Below are positions 45,891-57,195 of a stretch of DNA of 64,000 bases, piece by piece. Every line of letters begins with the position of its first letter. Position 1 is the stretch's first letter. The notes under the pieces were generated by a model. That model saw nothing but the letters and a program-made list of their open reading frames with translations. It was not told where the DNA came from and did no database searches. Both the position numbers and the translations under genes were made by a program. This DNA comes from Platynereis dumerilii (taxonomy: Eukaryota; Annelida; Polychaeta; Phyllodocida; Nereididae), in NCBI GenBank assembly GCA_026936325.1, contig JAPTHN010000008.1, forward strand, positions 53,113,706 through 53,177,705. Reading direction: 5' to 3'.

Positions 45891-46356
45891 TATTATCATG
45901 TAGAGTTCTCTCACCAGGGGCTTGGTGAGCAAGTCTGCTATGCTGTGTCTATAAATAGCACATGCTACAACCCCAGCTCTGAAACCAGGCTGTGTGAAGC
46001 TACCCCAACACCTTGGCCCTTGGCCACTGGTATAACACACAATATAGTTTGATTCACTTGCAGCCATGTGTTAGACTTAGGACTGATACATATGTAAGTG
46101 AATCTAGGGTGTGGGCTGTCCCTTGCGGGACTCGAACCCACAAACTCCGGATTTGTCCACCATATTCGGTGTTCAGCTAATGCCCAGCACCTTAGACGGT
46201 TCAGCCAAAGGTATACCAGTGGCCAAGGGCCAAGGTGTTGGGGTAGCTTCACACAGCCTGGTTTCAGAGCTGGGGTTGTAGGATGTGCTATTTATAGACA
46301 CAGCATAGCAGACTTGCTCACCAAGCCCCTGGTGAGAGAACTCTACATGATAATAT
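45891..46356. repeat. 145-bp inverted repeat around a tRNA-like sequence
   Basis: Left arm 45891-46034 and right arm 46211-46356 are almost perfect reverse complements, starting TATTATCATGTAGAGTTCTC. The 176-bp spacer holds a tRNA-Leu-like SINE head on the minus strand. Near-identity of the arms suggests recent formation. Transcribed, it would fold into a long double-stranded hairpin. Confidence 0.85.
46119..46211 (-). repeat. tRNA-Leu-derived SINE head (not a functional tRNA)
   Basis: On the minus strand GGCTGAACCGTCTAAGGTGC resembles the A-box/D-arm of tRNA-Leu (GGCCGAGCGGTCTAAGGCGC) and GGTTCGAGTCC matches the B-box consensus. The spacing leaves room for a long variable arm. The putative acceptor ends pair poorly, so I read it as a pol III promoter-bearing SINE head. 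Confidence 0.6.
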
Positions 46357-46674
46357 ATATATGTTATTGGAAGAATCCCCAGGACAGACCATCACATGCA
46401 ACCTTTAGTCCTGATATATGCATCCAAACAAGAGATTTGTTTCTTTTTAGTGTCACATTAATCAAAGGTGATGTCTAAGGTTTATTTATGACCTTTAAAG
46501 TTTTGAAATAGTTTTCAACTGATATCTAAAAAAAAGTTATTTACCTAGGGGGCCAAAGGGTTCAACCAGACACGAGCTTCTGTAAAAGGTTGTGTAATAT
46601 GGATGGATTAATTAATTAATTAGACCCTCTGACAGGCACAACTGCCTTTCCAAACAGATGCTCTGTCCATGTTA

Positions 46675-47098
46675 CACTCGTTCTTTATTAACTTGGTCTG
46701 TATTTCTATGATCTGTTCATGTGATACATCAAATTAGGGGTAAAACCCCACATCAGTCACCAGTTTGACCACCTTGACACAAACTTTTTGAACACAATTG
46801 TTTTATTTTAAACAGTGTAAAGTTTATAGATACAGCAACCGGTTGCCATTCACTGGTAAACAGAGGAAGCTGTATATTGAGTGAATCCAGATTCATAATG
46901 TCAGATGTCGAAACTGTTATGACAAGCTTTGTTATTTATCATATTATCATGATTCTTCAACAGAGGGGTCATAAATCACCTCCAATCCCCCTGAAACCAT
47001 CATTTTTGGATTCCTTGACCTGAAATACCCCTAATTTGATGTATCGCTTGAACAAATAAGAGAAATAGTGACCGAGTTAACAAAGAACTAGTTTACGG
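46675..47098. repeat. Inverted repeat inside the 4.4-kb insertion
   Basis: GATACATCAAATTAGGGGTA at 46724 is complemented at 47027-47046, and similarity goes on outward through CTTTRTTAACTYGGTC to about 46675 and 47098. Possibly a further nested small element. No target duplication identified. Confidence 0.6.
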
Positions 47099-47440
47099 CG
47101 GCCATCTTGGACGCCATCTTGAATAACATGGATTGAGCAGCCAATTTGAAAGGTTGTGGACCAGAAGGATGTTCCTGATGGTCTAAGCATCCAATCCATA
47201 TGCTACAACCTTTCACAGCCGTTAAAGTGTGGTCGTCCAAAAAATTGGCATCCGGCCCCCGAGGTATTTTTTAGCTTTTTTGATGCGAAACTTCATAACG
47301 TGAAAAAATAATTAATAAAGCCAATGTAGACATGACAACAAGCTTAGATTTATTCCTTGGAATGTCAATGAAGATATAGCAGTGAGAAATCAAAGTTGGC
47401 AGGCACTCCAAAGTAGATTACATATGCCGCCTGACTATAT

Positions 47441-47725
47441 CTCAAAATTGTCCCTCCACAAAATTGATTTTTTAGGCCTTAGAAAACAATATTAAAAATT
47501 AGTTTTGATATAGCTGTTGCCATAGGGTGGCGCCAGGCTATTTATAGGCCTATAATGCCCTTAAATGGCATGAAAACAAAAATATTTCCAGCATGAGACA
47601 AAAAATATTAATTTTCATGACCTTTTTTAAGAAATAATCATTCTGTGGCTTAAAACATCGCAGGGAATTAAATAATTTGGAATTTTGGCAATTTTTGCCT
47701 TGATTTTTACATTAAGTCACTGGAG
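47441..47725. mobile_element. Foldback element copy 2, right part
   Basis: Continues from 43020 past the 4.4-kb insertion; matches 31782-32095 with a 29-bp deletion near 47540. Confidence 0.85.
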
Positions 47726-47809
47726 CCCTTACTTGCAACCTTTCAGAATGAGATTGCAATCAATTTTGTATGCCTCAGTGATTATTATCAGGTTTTTTCG
47801 GTATTACAG

Positions 47810-48027
47810 ATACCAGAGTTATGGCATTTGGATTGGTTACTATTGCACCAATTGGGCACAATGTAATAAAGAAGAAGAATGGACTTGGCGGACTGGACAG
47901 CAGTGCAACTACACCAACTGGAGGACAGGCTACCCAAGAAAGGAAAATTCTGCCTACTTGGATGTGGATGCATCAGAGTGGTTGAGCGGTGATAAACATC
48001 ATTACAAACCCTTCATCTGCAAAAGAG
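47810..48027 (+). CDS. Exon b3: C-terminal half of CTLD B
   Basis: 218 nt, same borders and phases as b2 and identical in encoded peptide (YGIWIGYYC, EEEWTWRTGQQCNYTNW, YKPFICKR). It splices from a2 and to a3 in frame. Identity with b2 reflects the recent segmental duplication. Confidence 0.9.
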
Positions 48028-48189
48028 GTTGGTCTTATTTTGTTATTAAAAAAAATTAACGCTTTCATCTTCCATTATGTCAGTTGTTCAACAGTTCATA
48101 ATTCAATAATAATTTTGAGGATATTTTCCTGTTTGTGGTTTAAGCTATTAAGGGAGTGTAACACTTGGAGTTTAAACACCATAGCTCAT

Positions 48190-49806
48190 TAGGGTAGGTT
48201 GATTTCGGAACTTCACCATTGGACAAATTGGGATAGTGACATTTTCACATCAGAAGGCTATATCCAAAATTTCAGGTCTCTAACTTGAATAGTTTTTTGA
48301 GGAAATGACATTGAATTTTTGGCATTTTAAACTTTTTTATATTGTTTCGCAAACTCGCGGTTACGTATAACTTTGTCATTTCTCATCATACAGAAATACA
48401 ACTTGTATATTTGAGAAGGTCACAAAAAGACCTACAATTTGAATACCAACATGATGGGTTTTGGATAATTTTTAATCTGCACTTTTCATAAAATTTCACG
48501 ATTAGGAGAAAGAAAGTCATATCTGATTATGCAAACCAGCAATGACAGGCAATTATTGAAGAATAGTATTTTACTAGTCCTGGTTGTATTCAATACTATA
48601 CCAGTTTACTGGATAACACTTTGACAAAGCATTGGAGGTATAACAATGAGCCACATTGGAAGTATGGGGTAAGTAACATTTTTATTAGGTAAACCTATGA
48701 AACGGGCAGAGTTGTTTTATCGGTTTCCAGCTACATAATACACACACAGCTTAATTCTAAAATAAATCAGATTAGAAATAGAAGTTCAATATGCAAACAG
48801 GTTCACATCCAGCATCAAGCATAAAGGTTAATTGAGAAGTATATACATTGTACTGCACACGACAAGCTAAATAATTTTTGTCTCTCTATCTCTGAGCATT
48901 GATATACTTTTTGAAATGTAATGTTCTCAATCCAAAAGTCATGATGTATTCTGTAAGGCACCAGTGATGACATTAAGAGCTGTCTAATAAGCTATCCAAA
49001 CCTATAACACCTCTAAGTTCCATTATAAAACGCATGTACATTTTTTTATAGTACCTTAATTGTTGCAAAGCAGGGTAGTTTTATGTTACAACTTCCAAAC
49101 GCCAGTACAAAAACATGAAAGCAATTTCCAATCAGGTAGTTGTTATATTTTGACTTCTCTCTTGGTTTGAAGAGTGCCGTGGATTCCATATCTACTTTTT
49201 CAATACATAATTATACTGAACCTGATCCTGAAATGACTCAATTACAAATCAGATAACCTGTTGCCTATTTTAATATTTTTACAAGTTCTTCAGGTCTGGG
49301 GTTCTATTCTGGATACCTGAGGCAATTATTGAATTGACAATGATAACTATATTATAGTTTTGGGTGCTTTTCCTAAGATTGCTATTAATCTATATCTCAA
49401 CAGCCAATAGAGTTACATGTACAGTGTTGTACATTTATAATGTCATACTTTGATTTGCAAGTCAAGCAAAAAATTAAAAGTTGCCACATTCTGAATTTAC
49501 TGAACCTTCAAATTTGGCCTAGACCATTGATGTTGGTATTCAAAATGAAGGTCTAATTGAGCCCTGTCCAACTATACCAGTTCCATTGTCTTATCTCTGA
49601 AATTGGCTGAGTTATCCAATACCGCGAATCGGCGCACCAAACGAAAAATGTCTAAAAACTTGAAATTTCAAATGGATTTCCTAAAAAAAGTATTAGAGTT
49701 AGAGACCTGAAATTTTGGATTTGGCCTTTTGACATGAAAATGTCACTATCCCAATTTGTCCAAAATTGAAATTCAAAGATTTTTGCAAAATCAACCTACC
49801 CTAGAC
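48190..49806. mobile_element. Non-autonomous hAT-like element, 1.6 kb (copy 2)
   Basis: Near-identical to 32560-34177, with TAGCTCAT at 48182-48189 and 49807-49814. Duplicated with its host segment, not by transposition. Confidence 0.85.
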
Positions 49807-52800
49807 TAGCTCATCTCTTCTGTTGTATTGTCAAATTGATATATCTACTAACATAGTTTTTGATTTAAAAAAACTTATTAAATGATACAATTTTAATTGC
49901 CAAATATTTGTATCAAATTGATGATTAAAAGGCAAATACACATTTCAGGTGTCAGTAAAGCCTGTTCCCTTATACATGGCTGTGTGTGCACTTAAAAAAT
50001 GCAAAGTTCCAATTTTTTATTACATTCTAGTAAGTGTCTCATTGATTGGAGGGAACAGGACATTGAACAGAGTAAAAATGAAAACCAACTGGTAGAGATC
50101 TTTCAGGTGCTGCCATCTTGTGTATTGTATATGAATCAGATTAAACTTATTATCATTAATTAGGATATTTAGAGGAGTGCAACGGCCTCCAAAGGGGAGA
50201 GTTCTGCCCTGGGCACTGTAGCAAAACTAGACGACGGTAACTGAGTTACCCTCGTCTCTAAAATAGCCTTTAATATTATTTAGTTAACACTGAATATGAG
50301 CAAACAAATGATGTCAGCATTTATCTAAGTGGTCTGTGATCATTATTGGATCCCGAAAATGATATTGCAACAAAATGTATACATCTTTTGAGGCCGTGTG
50401 AGTCAGGAAATGTCTTAAAGAACCTGCAAAGTGACGAGGGTACCTGCCCCAGTGGCGTATCCAGGATTTTTTTAAGGGGGCAAACCATCAAGTTATTTCC
50501 CCAAAATTGTTGTCGCTGGCATCGGCTTTGTAATGTGTGTCACATGGTATTATTATGCTGAATAATTCTTTCATAATCCCATGACTGTAGTTGATGCCTC
50601 TTAGTTGTCAGTCTTGATTGGCTTTTTTAAAGGATAATTTTCAAGGAATATATAAATCAGTGGAAAAATCGTGGATTCCTATGAAAAATTCAGCACCGTA
50701 AATTTCGAAAATTTGATCAAATTAGTGAAGATGTAATGCATTGGTGACGATTCAGCAAAATTTTAAGGAAACATAACTGTGAAGAAATCAAGTATTTCCC
50801 TCTTTAATTTGGAAAATATATCGGACCACATAATCTTGGGAAAAAAAATTTCTGATGCTGGAAGATTTTATGCCCTTAATAGTTTGACTGAAATATAGTC
50901 AAGATAAACGTGAAAACTCTTTTGGTCTTTCTAACAAAAATTATGGAGAAAATTTAATTTTAAAGATAAGCTTTTTCGTTAAAGTTTATGATAATTTCTG
51001 GGGAGATTTAGAAAACATTTGTGTAATTTTTAAAATTTAATTTAAAGGAAATGATGTGCTCTTCGGGGTTGCTACTTGCGTCATAAATCTGAAAGGGACC
51101 ATTAAATTATATGGCATGACCTAAATTTGCGAGAGCGAGGCAGTGACCCCATTGTGAGTAAACAAACCAGCAGCCTGTACAGAAAAGATGCCAAAAGCAG
51201 TGACCTGCGGCAGTAAAATGCCTCTGCTGACCTTAGTATACATCCAATTTACAAAAGAAAAAAAGTATCACGGAGAAAACAATATTTTCCATCACCTAGG
51301 CTAGTACAAGCGAGTGAACTTAGATAATGCATTTTTTTACTTGTATAAAAGATTCACTGCTCTGGAATGATTGAAGTTAAAAATATGGTTTTGAAGTCAA
51401 AAGGTGCCTATAAAAGCACAACTTTAATTCAACGTTTCATATTCCTGACAGTATTGGTCTCTCTAAGACTAACAATTAAGTAACCAAAAAATGCAAATTT
51501 TCAAGATTCTTGTTTTCGGTGGTAAAATGTCTGCTATGAAATTTCAGGAAAAGTGTTTAAATCTTATCTACCATCAAGGGCTATACTTGCACTATCTTTA
51601 ACTGTAAAATTGTTTTTGTGAGTTCAATAGTTGCTGATTAATGATGAGATACGTTTCAACGTGCAAAAAGCGCGTTATGACGTCAGAATGCCAATTTTCG
51701 ACATATATGGTTGGTCCCCTTTTATTATTTCAAAAATGAGTACTGACTTATCTTCAGTCAAATTACTAGGCAAATAAAAAATCACGCTACCTTAACGACA
51801 AAGACCACAAAAACACTAATGTTAACAGTGAGCATCAAAGTACTCTTTAAAATGACATTGGATTTGTATCGGTAACTCAAAATCAGCAAGATTATTTTTT
51901 CTCCAAATTTGAGGTCCCGTACCTCTGGAACTCTCAGTTACATTATGATCTTTGGTCATCTTATAACTTCACCTAGTATGGTCGATTAGAAATCCAAAAT
52001 TATTTAAATATTGTTAGAATTGGCAAAAATACGGCCACTGTTTGGCCTCTGGTTTTGAGGGTGATATGACCCTAAAGAAATCAACATAAAAAAATTGAAA
52101 ACATATACCATTGGAAAGCTGAGAAAATATCCCTTAAAATGGTATATAATACACAAGTGAGAATTCAACAAAAGCCTAGAAAGTGCCATATATCTGAAAA
52201 TACTTTTAGATTTGGCAAAAATATTGAGAAAATCACTGAAAATAGGGCGTATTCTCAGGAAGGTGATTTGATCCTTGATACATCAAAATAAGAATTGCCA
52301 ACACATACCATCCGAAATCTTTGAAAATATCCTTTAATATGTTATCAAATACAAAGGTTAGTGTGGAAAAAAGCCCAGAAAATGTAATAATTCAGAAAAA
52401 AACTGTTAGAACTGACAAAAATAACGAAAAACTAGGACCTATTATTTGAAGGGTGAGTTGATCTGAAGACATCAAAATAAAAATTGCCCACATATACCGT
52501 TGGAAAGCTGAGAAAACTTGCCAACAAATGCCTTTGGAAAGCTGAGAAAACTTCCTTAAAAAAGGTATATGTTGGCAAATTCCCTGTCTTAACGCACACA
52601 AACCCACATTTTCTGACATAAGGCCTGAGACTGATAATATGGTTTTGGAAAAAAAAGGTTTGCATCAAATAGGAAGGCCATTTGAAATGCCCATAGAAAC
52701 AATCCAAGACGAAAAAAAATGCTTCAAGACAAATTTAAGCTACTTTATGGACACCTGATATCATTTCTAGAATCATACAAGTTTGTACCTTTTATATATT

Positions 52801-52959
52801 CCGAAATTAACTATTAAAATGTGACTTTTATTTTACAAGTGTAAAGCGTTGTCTTTTTATAGAATTTTTCTAGACCAAACTAATAGAGGTAATGAGGTAA
52901 AATTTTGCACACATCAATAAGCTACTAAAAGTTTTTCCCAGAGTTTTTTCAGACAAATC
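49807..52959 (+). other. Intron between b3 and a3
   Basis: Near-identical to 34178-37330, including the hairpin (50230-50256) and the 190-bp repeats (51810-52555). No exon seen. Confidence 0.65.
51810..52555. repeat. Degenerate tandem repeat, period about 190 bp (copy 2)
   Basis: Copy of 36180-36925 in the second segmental unit; TACCRTTGGAAAGCTGAGAAAA blocks at about 52106, 52495 and 52528, with a more diverged one at 52303. Confidence 0.7.
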
Positions 52960-52963
52960 TTAA

Positions 52964-53792
52964 GGTGGCTCGATACTCGTGAAGTTTCTAAGATATGATT
53001 TATTAAAAATAGTTTAGAATGATCCAAAATATAGTTTATAGCAAGGATATGTAAAAAAAGTGGTCGCAACCAGCCTTTTTTTCAAAATATTTGAGGTTAT
53101 GTACAAGAAAGTCAGTCTACGCAAACCTGAAAAACTCAATTTTTTTCTTAACTTTTTTATTGTGAAGTTTGCCCTGCCATTCAGTGGTCATGCATCCCAT
53201 ATTATGCAATGAAGGATGAAATTAAAGAAGACACTTTAATGGAAAAGCTGATTATAATTTCAAAGAGATAAATTTAGTTTAAAGGGCTTTCGAAGGGGCT
53301 CGGAGTAAAAATATTGATTTTGACAATTTTAGTTTTTTTCATAAACCATGGCGCAAAAAAAAATTGGCTAGATAGGATTTCTCATTTCTTTGTCATTTAT
53401 TTCCAAATATTATGAGGAACAATAAAAAGCATAAGAGAAGGTTTCCTACCAAGATGGATTTTGATATAAAAATTTATTTGTATCTCAAAGTCAGTTTTGA
53501 GAAATTAGACCTGCTTGCCAAAAATAGAAATTTTTTCTGTTTTGAGGTCCAAGTTGAATCTTCGGCTGTATGTCGTACTCTTCATGGCGCATATAATGCT
53601 TCAAACGAGAAGTCTCTAACCCGAATAGAAGTGGCACAAATTGCAAACGAAGCGGCCGACGCAAGAAATACTCAAAATTAAAAAAAGATCTTGAAGCAGT
53701 GTCAGCGCAGTGATGACGTTACCATAGATAGGGCCTGCCTGGCTGCGCGTCAATGTGCGCTAACGACCACTTTGCATGAGTAGCGAGCCACC
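52964..53792. mobile_element. TTAA-flanked TIR element, copy 2, with an 89-codon frame
   Basis: Copy of 37335-38172, with TTAA at 52960-52963 and 53793-53796. A plus-strand frame at 53412-53681 starts MRNNKKHKRRFP and ends NEAADARNTQN. In copy 1 the same frame is broken. I recognise no family; it may be a transposase scrap or chance. DNA transposon superfamily tentative (Kolobok or piggyBac by its TTAA sites). Confidence 0.7.
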
Positions 53793-53796
53793 TTAA

Positions 53797-54684
53797 GGTG
53801 TGAAGTGGGAAGATTTTCTGAAATTTGTTGAATTGTCATGTTATGACCCCAAAGGTAAATAGTCAGACTAAGGTTATGATAAAATCATAAAAATCAAAAG
53901 ACAATAAATAATGATACTGGTGTCCTAAAAGTTTTCTTGGCGCTTTTAACTTCTTGGAATGTCGATCAAGCATTCCATTAATATGCCCATTTTACATAAT
54001 GCAAAAAATTAAGGAAATTGCATATGAAACAACTAAACAGCCATCTTCGAAAATATTGGAAATTATACTTTTTTTTATTACATGATATTATGTGGCTCTG
54101 CTATGAAAATGTAGGGGATGTTGAGTCAACTAATACTGAGTTAAATTGGCTGAAACAGGTCATATTGGTCTCAGGCTACAGCTTCGACTAATACTACTGC
54201 TTCGGCCAATAAAACTCAATATTGTTCTTTTCATCATCTGCTATCTATATTTTAATATAATATATTGAGTATTATAATAAGACCAAAGGGTATGGAGGTA
54301 TTCTGAGATGTCCTCGCACTCGTGAAGAGATCCTGAATCCTCCGTACCAATGGGTGTGTCTGTTACTATCCTCCTGTAAGTTCTATTTTACATAAATTTC
54401 TTCTTTCACACTTTTTAGTTAGTTTATTTATATGACATATGTATCTTGATGATATTTTGTTGTCTAATAATATCCTTTAGGCTTTATATAATAGTTATGT
54501 TACTTAATAATTTTGCATACAGATAGTTTCATAAATAATTGCTGAGACTTGAGACCCCAAACCACTGGAACAATCGATTTGTGATGTGTATAATAGTGTT
54601 ACTGCATAATTTTTTATGTGTATATTTTCATAAGAATATCTGAGACTTGAGATTCAGAACCTGAAGATGTCACTCTAGTTTCAG
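53797..54684 (+). other. Intron before exon a3
   Basis: Near-identical to 38177-39064; ends CTCTAGTTTCAG. No exon seen. Confidence 0.75.
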
Positions 54685-54859
54685 GTAGAACCTCTGGATG
54701 GGTGGCTGCCAACACGACGCAATCAGAGTACAAAGTATTTGGGAATGCGAAGAACTACCTTGATGCACATAGTCAATGTGCAAAGGAGAATGCGGCTCTT
54801 GCTTCAATCTGCAACGAACAGGAGGAGCGTACAATTCTGGAGCTTGTGAGATCTAAAAG
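54685..54859 (+). CDS. Exon a3: N-terminal half of CTLD C
   Basis: 175 nt, phases as a1/a2. Encodes RTSGWVAANTT, YKVFGNAKNYLDAHSQC, ENAALASICNEQEERTILEL. The first 70 nt match a2 exactly, then about eight differences in the last 105 nt, of which about six change an amino acid, while the intron just upstream differs from that of a2 by only about 1%. The donor is AAGGTAAGG, one base different from a1/a2, and codes R instead of G across the junction. Partner exon b4. Confidence 0.85.
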
Positions 54860-55382
54860 GTAAGGTGAAAGTAGAACTTGAAACAGTAAAAGCGTGACTC
54901 AGACATTCTTTATAATTATTGGTGGTATACAATGACTTTCTGTGTCATACATTCTTGTTTGTCCTATAGATAAGTCTGGGAGATTCTTCAAAGTAAAATT
55001 TTAATTTATTTAATAATCTGATTTTTCAGAGACTGAATTTGGTTGCCTCAAAATACTGAGGGGGCACAAAACGCAAACTCACTCACTGAGACCCAGTTTT
55101 TATTTAAACATGGTTTTTGTTCAATGAGAATTAGGTACTATCATGGCATCCTTGTTTTCTGAAAGAAAATATAATTTTTAAGGATGCAAACGATCCTCTA
55201 TAGATAAAATATCGTTAGATATGTGATACATGATAAGCCATGTAAGTTTAAGTCAGAAATTGTCAACTTTGACATTTGTGGTGGCGTATGATAGTCGTAC
55301 CTAAATGTAACATCTGCCATTCTTTAGGATCTTAAATCAGTAGAAAAAAAGTATTGAAAATGGGATTGGTCCATGTTGTATG
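54860..55382 (+). other. Intron, CTLD C (first part)
   Basis: Paralogous to 27867-28335 but clearly more diverged (indels, extra ATATGTGATACATGATAAGC-type sequence near 55218). No exon seen. Confidence 0.7.
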
Positions 55383-56406
55383 CACAGTCAAATATACGCC
55401 AAAAATGTTACTAGTCAACGGACTGGTATCTTTCAAAAGGAACTCGTCCTCCCCAAAATTTACTCGTCCTGAATATTGTGCGCGATTTATTTATTACCGA
55501 TATCCTTTAAAAATGCTCATTCAATAAAATCAGAGTTCTCCCTGTAGGCGTATAGCTGCATGTCCATGCAGCACTTCAGCTATTAATACCCTTGAAAATA
55601 ACTGAAAAACGAATCTTTCTTAGAAAAGTGATAAAGCAGTTTAGAAGTGTGTATATTAGTGAAGGGGATACCGATCATAAAATTGAAATTTTGTATAGTT
55701 AGAAAAAAAACCCATTAATATAAGAATTAGAAGTGGACCTATCTGTTTTCCTGATTTTCCAATGAATCAGGTAGGCCTATAAGTTAATCAAAAGGTTACT
55801 GAGTTTAAGAAGGTCTTTAAGACATGCTAAAGAATTAGGTCAGCAGGGACAGATGCAGGGGGGGGATGGGGGGGATGCGTCCCCCCCCCCCCACCAGACC
55901 AAAATTTATATATTTTTACATGTTAATTTTATCCGTGCGCAGTCGGGTTATGTTGCGAATTATGCGTTCCGCGACGTGACAGCCCGATAGACCCCCCCAC
56001 CTGAATTTTCTGGATCCTCCCCTGTAGGTCAGCAAACAAAAATAGAGATAACTCCCTTTTCAGAGCAAAAAAAGTCACAGAGTGCGTCTGGAGACACAAT
56101 TTGCCTTATCATAACTCAAAGGGCTAATGTAAACATTCATAACATAAAAAGACCTATGTGACCCTTATACAAACAATAACTGGATACACAAACAGGGGAT
56201 TATGTTTTTTTTGTAAGCATTTTTGGCAGAACTTTATTGTTAAATAGATACAAACTTGTTATAACACTGACTTCTGAATTAAAGTAAATATTTTCACTGT
56301 GATTTGTTACTAGTCTGACGGACAAGTACACAAGCACATTTACTCGTCCTCCTCCATTTTTACTCGTCTCAGACGAGTGGACGAGTACTTATCTTTGACC
56401 CTGGAC
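55383..56406. mobile_element. hAT-like element with TACTCGTCC motifs
   Basis: Starts CACAGTCAAATATA and ends TTTGACCCTGGAC; TTGTATG lies on both sides (55376-55382 and 56407-56413), extended to 8 bp with one mismatch. The empty site is seen at 28331-28341 and 39706. Near both ends ACTCGTCC motifs recur in direct and inverted form (for example 55448, 55465, 56342, 56361). No transposase. It hosts the insertion at 55846. Confidence 0.7.
55846..56024. mobile_element. 179-bp GC-rich element nested in the hAT-like element
   Basis: TAGGTCAGCA is present on both sides (55836-55845 and 56025-56034), a 10-bp duplication. The insert opens GGGACAGATGCAGGGGGGGG and closes CTGGATCCTCCCCTG, with runs of G and C that can pair. 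Resembles widespread 'GGATCCAGGGGGG' repeats of marine invertebrates; class uncertain. Confidence 0.65.
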
Positions 56407-56619
56407 TTGTATGACAGATCTCATCAATGAAGGAAAAAATCAAACCATTTCAGTATGAAAAAATTATTGAAAGAACAAAACTAAACTAAAAAGGCGTGTA
56501 AGGTAAAGTATACATCACATTACCAATCATTATGCAACCAATGCCAACCATGCTATGTACGTCCAAAACAAACAATGCAATTTAGATTATCCTTAATTAT
56601 GAATGCACACATATTTATA

Positions 56620-57195
56620 CACTGCATTCCCAATTATTATGCAACCATAATTTGGTCCCATTGAAATAGCATTGTAATTAGAAATGACCTCGCTCACATG
56701 CACTAGAGAAATTGTATTTTCTTTGGTTTGGGGGAGAGTTCTAAACCATAGGAGAGCAGAGCATGAGGTTGGTAGTGATTAAAACGTTTTCCTTGCTGAA
56801 ACAGAGCTTTTATTGCAAAAAAATTGTTATTTCCATGTTATTTCAATGCAGGGGAATTATATCATTTGCTTACATGTTATGACGCCAATGTCTCAAGTGA
56901 TGGTTCTACTTTTCATTTGGTGTCAAGGGGTAAGTGTGTATGCCATTTTAAGATCAGTTTGATTGATTTTGGTAGTTAGTGGGTGCACTTTCATGAAATT
57001 GCATAATAATTGGGAACACCGCAAAACTTTATTATGTGGCGTAACTCCTCATTGAGCAAACGGAATTGGACAAAATTTACAGGTTATTGGCTCCATGCCA
57101 CACACATCATTTTGTGTAAAGGATATATCTATAGTTTTATTTCCCTTTGAGATATCACAAAAAATAATGGTTGCATAATAATTGGGAACGCGGTG
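56620..57195. mobile_element. 576-bp TA-flanked TIR element
   Basis: Begins CACTGCATTCCCAATTATTA and ends with the complement of CACCGCGTTCCCAATTATTA; TIR similarity is about 35 bp. TATA flanks on the left and TATA on the right; sister introns at 28491 show the unoccupied ATTTATATATGTGACC. A further TTGCATAATAATTGGGAAC copy is inside near 56999. Mariner/Tc1-like by its TA target; no transposase. Confidence 0.8.

Larger units (their letters stand above)
43024..47437. mobile_element. 4.4-kb TIR insertion, family unknown
   Basis: Starts TAGTCAGGCGGCAT and ends with ATGCCGCCTGACTA, flanked by TAT at 43021-43023 and 47438-47440. Copy 1 of the foldback (31771-31790) shows the empty site with one TAT. 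Similarity between ends goes on weakly inward (TGCCAACT with AGTTGGCA). Size would allow a transposase, but I see only short frames without recognisable motifs. It contains an inverted-repeat/tRNA-like composite (45891-46356) and another inverted repeat (46675-47098). Confidence 0.8.
39240..54859 (+). repeat. Tandem segmental duplication, copy 2
   Basis: From the end of exon a2 through exon b3 to exon a3; second copy of 27867-39239. It carries the 4.4-kb insertion and the 374-bp duplication, so it is a distinct locus or allele and not a simple sequence repeat of copy 1. Confidence 0.85.

Noticed and set aside
46119-46211. A functional tRNA gene.
   Set aside because: A and B boxes are present but the acceptor ends do not pair well and it lies within an inverted repeat in a transposon; better read as a SINE head.
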